Of a DNA stretch of 48,562 bases, positions 34,157 through 42,527 are shown in pieces. Position 1 is the stretch's first letter. The number at the start of each line of letters is the position of its first letter. The DNA is from Vitreoscilla sp. (GTDB lineage: Bacteria; Pseudomonadota; Gammaproteobacteria; Burkholderiales; Neisseriaceae). The translations under genes and the position numbers were made by a program. The stretch is from positions 1-48,562 of the forward strand of contig JASLFS010000047.1 in NCBI GenBank assembly GCA_030150505.1, written 5' to 3'. A model generated the notes under the pieces. It searched no databases, was not told the origin of the DNA, and saw nothing but the letters and a program-made list of their open reading frames with translations.

Positions 34157-35110
34157 TTAATCTTTAAACAAAATACACAATGATTGGTCAATTTGAATTT
34201 TTAAGTAATGATGAATAGAAACATATTCTTGTAAATTAAGCCATTGCTGCATGCTTAATCTTAAAACTAATTTTTTATTCTGCCAATTTAAATGAATCAC
34301 TACACCCTCAACCAAGTAATCAATTTTAATCACTTCAGCTACAGCACCATGCTCATCATCAACCACAATAGCAGCCTGAGGAATATATTGTTCCGCAAAA
34401 ACATTATCACAACCTAACAATTGAGCAACTTGCGCATTAACAGGCTGATTGATTAGTACCACTGGCTTGTCTTTTTGAACCACTTTGCCATAGCTCATAA
34501 CAACAATACTATCCGCGTGTAATAATGCTTCAGTCTTATCATGCGTAACTAGTAAAGTAGGTATATTTTGCTCTTTCGATTGTGAAAATACCAAGCTTTG
34601 CAACTGTGCTTTTAAATGAGTGTCCAAGCTTGAAAAAGGCTCATCTAATAACAATGCTTTCGGCTGAACAGCCAAAGCCCTAGCCAACGCAACCCTTTGC
34701 TGTTCACCACCAGACAATTGCCAAATTTTATGTTGTTCCTTACCCAATAAATCCATTTTACTTAGCCAAGTACAAGCTATTTCATGCGCCTTTTGCTTTT
34801 TAATACCATGACGCCGCAAACCAAACGCAATGTTATTAATCACACTCAAATGAGGAAACAAAGCAAAATCTTGAAACATCATTGCAATTTTTCTTTGCTC
34901 AGGAAGAACATTGGTTATGTCTATACCATTTAAAAAAACATGTCCTGAATCAGGTTGAATTAAGCCAGCAATCATTTTTAATAATGTACTTTTACCGCAG
35001 CCGGATGCACCTAATAAAGCAACTATTTCCCCTGCTTCAATATCAAATGATACATTTTGGGCTACATCTTGCTGCCCAAAGGATTTATTAACATTTCGAA
35101 TACTCAGCAT
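34157..35110 (-). CDS. thiQ: ABC transporter ATPase of the thiamine-type uptake system
   Basis: The protein is 317 residues. Walker A is GASGCGKST (34-42), the ABC signature is LSGGEQQRVALARAL, Walker B is LLLDEPFSSLD, and the switch histidine is in LLVTHDKTEA. It is longer than E. coli ThiQ (about 230) and carries a C-terminal regulatory-like extension (about 235-317), as in FbpC-type iron or polyamine ATPases. The assignment to thiamine therefore rests on the binding-protein gene upstream. AGGA precedes the ATG. It is the third gene of thiB-thiP-thiQ. Confidence 0.83.
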   Translation of the reverse strand: MLSIRNVNKSFGQQDVAQNVSFDIEAGEIVALLGASGCGKSTLLKMIAGLIQPDSGHVFLNGIDITNVLPEQRKIAMMFQDFALFPHLSVINNIAFGLRRHGIKKQKAHEIACTWLSKMDLLGKEQHKIWQLSGGEQQRVALARALAVQPKALLLDEPFSSLDTHLKAQLQSLVFSQSKEQNIPTLLVTHDKTEALLHADSIVVMSYGKVVQKDKPVVLINQPVNAQVAQLLGCDNVFAEQYIPQAAIVVDDEHGAVAEVIKIDYLVEGVVIHLNWQNKKLVLRLSMQQWLNLQEYVSIHHYLKIQIDQSLCILFKD

Positions 35111-35119
35111 ATCATTTTC

Positions 35120-36670
35120 CTACTCATGGCTCGCTCTATCATCTAATAACATAAATATAGCACCCGCTATTAACATTAATAATAATGATAAAACCATGGC
35201 TGCTTGGTAATTTGCTTGCCCTGCTCTACCTAATAATTGGTAAATCAATGTGGTTAATGTTAGCCATTCTGGCCGAGACAAAAATAATGTTGCCGCAAAC
35301 TCGCCAACACATGTTGCCGCAGCAAATGTCATTCCTCGTCGCAAGGCTGGGCGCAATAAAGGAAAAATAACCCAATATTGGGTTTGCCAAAAATTGGCTC
35401 CTAAATTGCGAGAAGCTGCGGCATATTTTTCTGGCAATGTATCCAACAATGACAATACATCTTTGGTAATAAAGGGATAGGCCAGCAATGTATAAGCAGC
35501 AATGAGAATACCTAATGATGCTGTCCAATCAGGATACAGAATTAACAAACCAAATGTCATGACAACAGGAGAGACCATAAAAGGTAAAAATGTCGTGATT
35601 CGCCCTAATCTTAATCGATGGGCCCAAGTAGCATGTAAAACACCTAGAACTGTGGCTAGCATTAACGCCATCAAACTAAACCGAATGCTATTACCAATGG
35701 CTAACCAAGTTTGTTCTTCTTTCAAAATCAGCCAACTGTCTCCAGCCATGATGGCTTGTAAAAAAACAGCTATTAATGGAGCAGCACAACACATCATCAA
35801 AAATAAAACAGTCAGCAAAACCATTAGCTTTTCACGATAAGTTTTAACCAATTTCAAAGGTACTTTAATTTGCTCCAATGGAACCAGAGAATGACTACTA
35901 ATCCATGCATATAATAAAGCTGCTGCAGCCGTTCCAACTAACATCAACAATGCCAAAATACTGGCACTGGCCATATTGAGCTCATATGCAATCAACTGAT
36001 AGATTTCAACTTCTACTGTGGAATATTTCATGCCGCCTAAAACCAAAGCCAAGCCAAAACCAGAAAAACAATACAAAAAGACCAAACACATTGCCCCAGC
36101 CAACCAAGGACGAATAACGGGCAAGCTAACCCAATAAAAAGCTTGCCATGCTGTCGCTCCTAAACTTCGAGCCGCTGCCAAACGATTAGCTGGTACCAAA
36201 TTAAAGCCTTGTAAAACAGCGCGCACCATAATGGGAAGATTAAAGAAAATATTGCCATAAATTAAAAGCCATGGCGTATCAGTTAAATCAAGCCCTAAAT
36301 AACCATTTGGCCCTAACAAGGCCAAAACACCCATACCAGCAACCAATGTTGGCATAACAAATGGCAAGAGCAGTAATTTTAATAATAATCGTCGACCAAA
36401 AAACTGAAACCGACTAATCACCCAAGCCAATGGCAAGCTTAAAACAGCAGTCACACCACACGTTACCAGTGCTTGTGAAAACGTCCAAACAATGCGCCAC
36501 TGTATGTAGTCATCCTGCAAAATGCCCCATGTTAAATCATTCTTATCATAGGTAATGATGGTGAATAAAGGAGCAATAACCAAAGTGACCAAGACAACCA
36601 TTAGTAACAATGCTGCTAACCATGCCCCTTGTTTTTGATTAAGAAAAGCTGAAGACAGTAATCGCTTCAT
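35120..36670 (-). CDS. thiP: ABC transporter permease, two fused modules (ThiP-like)
   Basis: This 516-residue inner-membrane permease has about 12 helices in two homologous halves. Each half carries an EAA-type loop that contacts the ATPase (RLAAARSLGATAWQAFYWV near 165 and KYAAASRNLGANFWQTQYWV near 415). The fused arrangement is typical of ThiP and FbpB. AAGG overlapping the thiB stop supports the ATG. Substrate is inferred from the neighbouring binding protein: thiamine or its phosphates. Confidence 0.87.
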   Translation of the reverse strand: MKRLLSSAFLNQKQGAWLAALLLMVVLVTLVIAPLFTIITYDKNDLTWGILQDDYIQWRIVWTFSQALVTCGVTAVLSLPLAWVISRFQFFGRRLLLKLLLLPFVMPTLVAGMGVLALLGPNGYLGLDLTDTPWLLIYGNIFFNLPIMVRAVLQGFNLVPANRLAAARSLGATAWQAFYWVSLPVIRPWLAGAMCLVFLYCFSGFGLALVLGGMKYSTVEVEIYQLIAYELNMASASILALLMLVGTAAAALLYAWISSHSLVPLEQIKVPLKLVKTYREKLMVLLTVLFLMMCCAAPLIAVFLQAIMAGDSWLILKEEQTWLAIGNSIRFSLMALMLATVLGVLHATWAHRLRLGRITTFLPFMVSPVVMTFGLLILYPDWTASLGILIAAYTLLAYPFITKDVLSLLDTLPEKYAAASRNLGANFWQTQYWVIFPLLRPALRRGMTFAAATCVGEFAATLFLSRPEWLTLTTLIYQLLGRAGQANYQAAMVLSLLLMLIAGAIFMLLDDRASHE

Positions 36671-36680
36671 GGATACAACC

Positions 36681-37691
36681 TTAACGCAAAACGACTTTGG
36701 TCCATTTAGCTAACCATTCTTGTTGGTATTGATTAATCGTTGTTCCATTCGCGGTACTGTGTGCGGTAGGTAATTCTGCGAAGCGAAAACTTGGTGACAA
36801 TGAAACCCCTTGGCTCACTGGATAAACCCACATTTCTGTCTGAATGGCGAACTGAACTTCTGGGCTGCGCAAGAAATTAATAAACGCCGTGCTAGCTTGT
36901 GGATTTTGATTGTCTTTTAAAATGGCTGCAGCTTCAATTTGTCGGAATGTACCACCACCTAAAAACAAATTACCTGTTGGCGATTCTGTTAATTTGGTTT
37001 TACTAAAAAAAACCTCAGCAGCTGGGCTACTGGCATAACTCACAACCAATGGGCGTGAACCACCATTATGACTAAATTCAGCATAATAAGCTTCACTCCA
37101 ACCTTTGGTAATTTTTACACCATTTTGGCGCATTTTACCCCACCAAGCGAGTGCTTTTTCTTCACCAAAACCTTCAATATTTGCCATTAAAAATGCCATT
37201 CCCGGACTGGATGTTGCCGGATTTGGCATCACCAATAGATTTTTATATGTTGGTGATGCCAAATCATTTAAGCTTTTAGGCAATGGCAATCCTGATTTTT
37301 TAAACCAAGCCTTATCATAATTCAATGTAACATAAGCATAATTAACACTAATTGCATAAGGTACATCAGCCCATGCTGGCGTTGTTGGTTTAGGCTGAAC
37401 GGCTGCCAAAATTCCGGCTTCGTGTGCCTTATGAACAGATGCATTATCTAAACCATAAACCACATCAGCGATTGGTTTGGCTTTGGTTAAAATTAATTTA
37501 TTTAAAATCTCGCCCGAATCACCCATTTTAATCAAACTTAATTTCACCTGATTTTTTTGCTCAAATGATGTTAATAGTGGCTTCGGTATCGAGAATGAAT
37601 TATGCACCGCCACGCGTAATTCGCCTTGAGCCCAAACATTTTGTAAGCTAAGTGATAAGCATATCAATGCAATACCATAAATTTTTTTCAT
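36681..37691 (-). CDS. thiB: Thiamine-type ABC transporter periplasmic binding protein
   Basis: The protein is about 336 residues with a signal peptide (MKKIYGIALICLSLSLQNVWA). Segments that recall ThiB/TbpA are ADVVYGLDNASV, TSSPGMAFLMAN, ITKGWSEAYYAEF, VVSYASSPAAEVFF and MWVYPV. In E. coli ThiB, aromatic residues in the KGWSEAY and related loops stack on thiamine. The ATG at 37691 is chosen (AAGGA upstream) over one at 37709. I looked for a TPP riboswitch in the 104-base leader and saw none, which is unusual for a thiamine operon, so an alternative substrate remains possible. Confidence 0.84.
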   Translation of the reverse strand: MKKIYGIALICLSLSLQNVWAQGELRVAVHNSFSIPKPLLTSFEQKNQVKLSLIKMGDSGEILNKLILTKAKPIADVVYGLDNASVHKAHEAGILAAVQPKPTTPAWADVPYAISVNYAYVTLNYDKAWFKKSGLPLPKSLNDLASPTYKNLLVMPNPATSSPGMAFLMANIEGFGEEKALAWWGKMRQNGVKITKGWSEAYYAEFSHNGGSRPLVVSYASSPAAEVFFSKTKLTESPTGNLFLGGGTFRQIEAAAILKDNQNPQASTAFINFLRSPEVQFAIQTEMWVYPVSQGVSLSPSFRFAELPTAHSTANGTTINQYQQEWLAKWTKVVLR

Positions 37692-37740
37692 GCTACATCC
37701 TTTATTCATCTCTTACTTTGCTGGTTCAAGCAAAAGCATT

Positions 37741-37760
37741 GGCTATAATTCGGCTATAAT
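37741..37760 (+). promoter_or_regulatory. Tandem GGCTATAAT repeat with two -10-like boxes
   Basis: GGCTATAAT occurs twice with an 11-base period (37741-37749 and 37752-37760). Each copy contains TATAAT, 36-50 bases before the HAD gene start. It is a likely promoter for that gene in the spacer divergent from thiB. The -35 is not clear. Confidence 0.5.
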
Positions 37761-37795
37761 CATATCATTTTCTTGTTTTCAGACGAACCTTACCC

Positions 37796-38437
37796 ATGCC
37801 CAAAACTTGGATTTTTGATTTAGATAACACGTTACACAATGCTGATGCTGGTATTTTTGAAATTATTAATCAAGCAATGACAAAATTTATGGCTCATGCT
37901 TTGTCATTAGATGAACAATCAGCATCTGATTTGCGTGAACAATATTGGAATCAATATGGTGCAACCTTAGCTGGTCTTAAAATACATCATCCTCAGGTCG
38001 ATTTGGATGAGTTTTTACGAGTATCGCACCCACTTGATCTAATGAATGATGTTTTAACTTTTGATAAACAATTACATCAAACATTACAGGCAATAACTGC
38101 CCCTAAAATTGTTTTCTCCAATGGCCCATCATTTTATATACAACATTTATTGTCCGCACTTAAAATAAACCAACATTTCCAAGCTACATTTGGTGTAGAT
38201 AATGTAAACTATCTATATAAGCCTGAAACAACTGCATTTAAACTCGTTTGCCATCAATCTAACCTAAAAACAACTGATTGCGTGATGATTGATGATAGCC
38301 TTGCGAATTTAGTGACGGCAAAAAGTTTAGGTATGAAAACCATTTGGTTTGGCCCACAGAGCCATGAAAATTCTGAAGTTGATTTTTGTGTGCAAGAAAT
38401 CAATGAATTATTGACAATTTATGAAAATGGTATTTAA
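37796..38437 (+). CDS. HAD-superfamily hydrolase, pyrimidine 5'-nucleotidase-like
   Basis: This 213-residue haloacid-dehalogenase-type enzyme resembles the SDT1/pyrimidine 5'-nucleotidase group. It has TWIFDLDNTLHNADAGIF at the start (nucleophile Asp8, Asp10), the cap segment REQYWNQYGATLAGL, motif II IVFSNGPSFY, the lysine in YKPETTAF, and motif IV MIDDSLANLVTAKSLGMKTIWF. It is likely a cytoplasmic nucleotide or small-metabolite phosphatase. Divergent from thiB and 36 bases upstream of a lipoprotein gene. Confidence 0.88.
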   Translation: MPKTWIFDLDNTLHNADAGIFEIINQAMTKFMAHALSLDEQSASDLREQYWNQYGATLAGLKIHHPQVDLDEFLRVSHPLDLMNDVLTFDKQLHQTLQAITAPKIVFSNGPSFYIQHLLSALKINQHFQATFGVDNVNYLYKPETTAFKLVCHQSNLKTTDCVMIDDSLANLVTAKSLGMKTIWFGPQSHENSEVDFCVQEINELLTIYENGI

Positions 38438-38473
38438 ACCCATCGAATAATCATCATTAAAGAGCTATCCATC

Positions 38474-38752
38474 ATGATTAAAAAAATTCTTTTAACTGGT
38501 CTTATAACCATCAGCTTAGTTAGCTTAAGTGCTTGTAGCTGGGAAACCTATACAAAAAAAGATGGTACCAAAGGTTTACACAGAACAACACCAACGGGTT
38601 CTGCCGTTTATTATGAAGATGGCACTTACTCGCAAAACCAACGTTATAACCAGCATCGTCCTGTTCGTCATGTTATTCCCCGTAGTGACTTGCATAGCCA
38701 AGAAGAAGAAATTAGAGGAACTCATTGGGAAAAACCTGAATTCCAAAATTAA
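38474..38752 (+). CDS. Small lipoprotein, unknown function
   Basis: This 92-residue predicted lipoprotein has a signal peptide with lipobox LSAC (MIKKILLTGLITISLVSLSAC). The mature part is polar and charged (WETYTKKDGTKGLHRTTPTGS... then a QNQRYNQHRPVRHVIPRSD basic stretch and a Glu-rich end). I recognise no family. GAG a short way upstream of the ATG is a weak ribosome site. It lies 46 bases before glmU and 36 bases after the HAD gene, in the same orientation. Confidence 0.8.
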   Translation: MIKKILLTGLITISLVSLSACSWETYTKKDGTKGLHRTTPTGSAVYYEDGTYSQNQRYNQHRPVRHVIPRSDLHSQEEEIRGTHWEKPEFQN

Positions 38753-38798
38753 TTTAATTAATCAATGATAAAAATTAATCGATAAGAAAGAAGTAAGC

Positions 38799-40181
38799 AT
38801 GCAGTCTAGTAACGATTTACATATCGTGATTTTAGCTGCGGGTAAAGGTACCCGCATGTATTCTAAACAACCAAAAGTACTCCACAAAATCGCTGGAAAA
38901 AGCTTGTTGGCTCACGCTATTGAAACAGCAGAGAAATTAGAACCGAAAAGTATTACAGTGGTTGTTGGCCATGGCAAAGAACAAGTCATCGCCAACACTC
39001 CGCACCAAGTTAACTGGGTAGAACAAACAGAACAATTGGGTACGGGCCATGCTCTGAAAATGGCGCTACCTCATCTACCTAAACAAGGTAGAACTTTGGT
39101 GCTATATGGTGATGTTCCTTTAATCGATGTGAAAACGTTACAAGAATTAATTGATACACCAAAAACAGATGATGTAAGTTTATTAACTGACATTATTGAA
39201 GATGCTTCGGGCTATGGTCGTATTATTCGCGATGAGAATCATCAAATTATTGGTATTGTAGAAGAAAAAGATACCAATGATGAGCAAAAGAAAATTCAAG
39301 AATTTAATACAGGTTTATTAAGCCTTCCTAATCAATTCATTGAATCTTGGTTAAATGCATTACAAAATAATAACCAACAAGGTGAATACTACCTAACAGA
39401 TGTAATTGCACTTGCTGTTAAAGAAGGCAAAGCCATTTGTGGCATTCAAGTTGCAAAACATCATTTAGCAGCTGGCATTAATAATAAGGTGCAACTTGCT
39501 GAGCTAGAGAGAATCTATCAACATGAACAAGCAGTTGAACTGCTAAAAGCAGGCGTAACGTTATTAGATCCAAGCCGATTAGATTTAAGAGGCTGCCTGA
39601 AACATGGTCAAGATGTGGTAATTGATGCCAATGTAATCATCGAGGGCGATTGTACACTTGGTAATGATGTGCAAATTGGCTCCAATGTTGTTCTAAAAAA
39701 TGTCAAAATTGCTGATGGTGTGCAAATTGCCCCATTTAGCCATTTAGAAAACTGTGAAATAGGCAAAGAATCTACCATTGGTCCTTTTGCAAGATTACGC
39801 CCGAATGCAAAATTGGGTGAAAAAGTTCACATTGGTAACTTCGTAGAAGTCAAAAACACCACGATTGGCAATGGTAGCAAAGCCAACCATTTAACCTATC
39901 TAGGCGATGCCCAAATTGGTACCCAAACAAATATTGGCGCAGGCAGTATCACTTGCAACTACGATGGCGTTAATAAATTTAAAACAACGATAGGTGATAA
40001 TGTTCGCATTGGTTCAGGCACCATGATGGTCGCCCCTCTAACCATTGAAGATCTTGCCACCACTGGCGCAGGTAGTGTCATTACAAAAACCTGCCCACAA
40101 AATCAATTAACCATTGGTCGCAGCCGTCAAGTTAGCCTTGCGAACTGGAAACGACCAGAAAAATCTGATAAAAAATCCTAA
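38799..40181 (+). CDS. glmU: Bifunctional GlcN-1-P acetyltransferase / UDP-GlcNAc pyrophosphorylase
   Basis: GlmU makes UDP-GlcNAc, the precursor of peptidoglycan and lipooligosaccharide. The protein is 460 residues. The N-terminal uridyltransferase has LAAGKGTRMYSKQPKVLH, QLGTGHA and LYGDVPL. The C-terminal left-handed beta-helix has hexapeptide repeats, the catalytic HIGNFVEVKN region and the NHLTYLGDAQIG and NIGAGSITCNYDG blocks. A complete uptake word (39590-39601) is embedded in frame where the protein reads RGCLK. glmS follows 9 bases after the stop, so the two consecutive amino-sugar steps are co-transcribed. Confidence 0.98.
   Translation: MQSSNDLHIVILAAGKGTRMYSKQPKVLHKIAGKSLLAHAIETAEKLEPKSITVVVGHGKEQVIANTPHQVNWVEQTEQLGTGHALKMALPHLPKQGRTLVLYGDVPLIDVKTLQELIDTPKTDDVSLLTDIIEDASGYGRIIRDENHQIIGIVEEKDTNDEQKKIQEFNTGLLSLPNQFIESWLNALQNNNQQGEYYLTDVIALAVKEGKAICGIQVAKHHLAAGINNKVQLAELERIYQHEQAVELLKAGVTLLDPSRLDLRGCLKHGQDVVIDANVIIEGDCTLGNDVQIGSNVVLKNVKIADGVQIAPFSHLENCEIGKESTIGPFARLRPNAKLGEKVHIGNFVEVKNTTIGNGSKANHLTYLGDAQIGTQTNIGAGSITCNYDGVNKFKTTIGDNVRIGSGTMMVAPLTIEDLATTGAGSVITKTCPQNQLTIGRSRQVSLANWKRPEKSDKKS
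39590..39601 (+). repeat. DNA uptake-type word inside glmU
   Basis: AGGCTGCCTGAA, identical to the words in the two terminator pairs, here as a single intragenic copy. Confidence 0.8.
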
Positions 40182-40190
40182 AGGACTATC

Positions 40191-42032
40191 ATGTGCGGTA
40201 TTGTTGGAGCGATTAGACAACAACAGAATGTCATCACCTTTTTGGTTGATGGCTTAAAACATCTTGAATATCGTGGCTATGACTCAGCCGGTATTGCAGC
40301 CTTAACAAACCAAGGCATTGAACGCATTCGCCGAGTAGGTCGTGTTGCAGAATTGGAAGCAGCAACTGAAGCTGCTAATTTACATAGCCACTTAGGCATT
40401 GGCCACACTCGCTGGGCAACACACGGCGGTGTCACTGAACCCAATGCTCATCCCCATATTTCCAACGATTTAATCGCAGTTGTTCACAACGGCATTATTG
40501 AGAATTTTGAAGCAGAGCGCCAACGCTTAAGCCAACTTGGCTATCAGTTTGACTCTCAAACCGATACCGAGATTATTGCCCATAGTATTCATTACGAATA
40601 CACCCACGAGCACAAAAATAAACTTTTTGATGCTGTACAAGCTGCTTGCAAACGATTTCATGGCGCATTTGCCATTGCAGTGATTGCAAATGATCAACCA
40701 GAAGAGCTTATCGTTGCTCGCATGGGCTGCCCTTTGCTAATTGCACTAAGCGACAATGGCACTTTTATTGCATCAGATGTTTCTGCTGTCATCTCGCAAA
40801 CCCGCCAAATTGTTTTTCTAGAAGATGGCGACATTGCTAGACTTTCACATCAAGGCATTGAAACCCTGTTAGATAAAAATGGCAACGCTATTGAACGCGA
40901 AGTTAAAATTTCCAACTTATCCTTGGCATCATTAGAATTAGGTCCATACAGTCACTTCATGCAAAAAGAGATTTATGAACAACCTAAAGCCATTGCCGAT
41001 ACTGCTGAGATTTTAATCAATGACCATTTTGATGCACGCATATTTGGCGACAATGCACCTGAAATTTTCAAAGACATTGATAGCATCAAAATTCTAGCTT
41101 GTGGCACATCTTTTTACTCAGGTTTGACAGCCAAATATTGGCTTGAAAGCATTGCAAAAATTCCAACTGATGTTGAAATTGCTAGTGAATATCGCTATAG
41201 AGATGTGATTGTTAACCCAAAACAATTGATTATTACCATTTCTCAATCAGGAGAAACTCTTGATACTTTAGAAGCATTAAAGTATGCCAAGAAGCTTGGT
41301 CATCAATACAGCCTATCTATTTGCAATGTTATGGAAAGCGCTTTACCACGAGAAAGTAATTTGGTTTTCTACACTCGTGCAGGCGTTGAAATTGGTGTTG
41401 CTTCAACCAAAGCATTCTCTACTCAGCTTGTTGCCTTATTTGGCTTAGCTGTGAGCTTAGGCTTGATTAAAGGCTTAATCAGCGATGAAGAAAAACTGCA
41501 ATTCAGCCAAGAATTGCGCAACTTACCAGGCAGTATTCAACACACTTTGAATCTTGAGCCACAAATTATCGCGTGGTCACAACAATTTGCAAACCGCCAA
41601 AATGCATTATTCTTAGGCAGAGGCATTCATTATCCGATTGCCTTAGAAGGCGCCTTAAAACTAAAAGAAATCACTTACATTCATGCGGAAGCTTACCCCG
41701 CCGGCGAATTAAAACATGGTCCATTAGCACTTGTGGATAATGCCATGCCAGTGGTTGTGATTGCCCCACATGATAAATTGCTTGATAAAGTCAAAGCCAA
41801 TATGCAAGAAGTGAGTGCTCGCGGCGGAGAATTATTTGTCTTTGCTGATTTAGATAGCAATTTCGAATCATCAACTGGCGTTCATGTTATTCGCACACCA
41901 CGTCACGTGGGTGTACTTTCTCCTATCGTTCATGTTATCCCTGTGCAATTACTGTCTTACCATGCAGCACTAGCACGTGGAACAGATGTTGATAAACCGA
42001 GAAATTTAGCAAAATCAGTAACAGTCGAATAA
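40191..42032 (+). CDS. glmS: Glucosamine-6-phosphate synthase (glutamine:fructose-6-P aminotransferase)
   Basis: GlmS makes glucosamine-6-phosphate from fructose-6-phosphate and glutamine. The protein is 613 residues. The N-terminal glutaminase domain starts MCGIVGAIRQ with the catalytic Cys after Met removal; HTRWATHGG and the VVHNGIIENF block follow. Two SIS isomerase domains carry ACGTSFYSGL, SQSGETLDTLEAL, EVASTKAF-like GVASTKAFSTQ and EGALKLKEITYIHAEAYPAGELKHGPLAL. It ends LAKSVTVE. AAAGGA precedes the ATG. No glmS ribozyme (a Gram-positive feature) is expected or seen. Confidence 0.98.
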   Translation: MCGIVGAIRQQQNVITFLVDGLKHLEYRGYDSAGIAALTNQGIERIRRVGRVAELEAATEAANLHSHLGIGHTRWATHGGVTEPNAHPHISNDLIAVVHNGIIENFEAERQRLSQLGYQFDSQTDTEIIAHSIHYEYTHEHKNKLFDAVQAACKRFHGAFAIAVIANDQPEELIVARMGCPLLIALSDNGTFIASDVSAVISQTRQIVFLEDGDIARLSHQGIETLLDKNGNAIEREVKISNLSLASLELGPYSHFMQKEIYEQPKAIADTAEILINDHFDARIFGDNAPEIFKDIDSIKILACGTSFYSGLTAKYWLESIAKIPTDVEIASEYRYRDVIVNPKQLIITISQSGETLDTLEALKYAKKLGHQYSLSICNVMESALPRESNLVFYTRAGVEIGVASTKAFSTQLVALFGLAVSLGLIKGLISDEEKLQFSQELRNLPGSIQHTLNLEPQIIAWSQQFANRQNALFLGRGIHYPIALEGALKLKEITYIHAEAYPAGELKHGPLALVDNAMPVVVIAPHDKLLDKVKANMQEVSARGGELFVFADLDSNFESSTGVHVIRTPRHVGVLSPIVHVIPVQLLSYHAALARGTDVDKPRNLAKSVTVE

Positions 42033-42043
42033 TCAACTGATAA

Positions 42044-42086
42044 AAAAATGCCCAAAATAATATTAAATATTAATTTGGGCATTTTT
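42044..42086 (+). terminator. Terminator after glmS
   Basis: AAAAATGCCCAAA / TTTGGGCATTTTT, 13-bp arms; the loop itself contains an AT dyad. Confidence 0.9.
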
Positions 42087-42429
42087 AAATAATAAAACAT
42101 CACATAACAACTAAAAAATAAAATCAATCTGATTGTTTTTAATACAAAAAATTATAAGAAACAAAGATTTTCTATTCTTATCATTTTTTATTTCAAAAAA
42201 ATAGCATTCGATATATTTACTTAAATTTACATAAAAACAGCATATTTTGCAACATTTTCACACAAATTACCTCAGCGAAAACTTGAATAATTCATTTTAG
42301 ATATGTTAAGTTAAAAGTGAATTTTAAATACCTGTCAATTTTTCACTATCATTTTTGCTTAAATTTATTGGCATCTGAAACACACTATCTTAAATTAAAT
42401 ATTAATTTTCAATATTAAATTTTATGCTT

Positions 42430-42462
42430 ATTGTCATAAATAACAGTATTATTTATGACAAT
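42430..42462. promoter_or_regulatory. Long perfect dyad upstream of proP
   Basis: ATTGTCATAAATAA and its exact reverse complement flank a 5-base spacer (CAGTA); imperfect GCT/AGC ends extend it. It lies 66 bases before the proP ATG. There is no T run, so it is a candidate operator or leader stem-loop. The rest of the 495-base gap (42033-42527) is AT-rich and holds no recognised gene. Confidence 0.6.
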
Positions 42463-42527
42463 AGCAAAAGGTACCAATAAACTTCAGCAAAACAATTGGC
42501 ATTTTTCAACTTTACCAGGAAAATTTC

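Noticed and set aside
37781..37793. Classical or mucosa-type uptake word (minus strand GGTTCGTCTGAA)
   Set aside because: Has an inserted base relative to known dialects and differs from the word used elsewhere in this window; probably chance.
37692..37795. TPP riboswitch upstream of thiB
   Set aside because: The spacer is only about 100 bases and I could not find the conserved CTGAGA and ACCTGAT-type elements.
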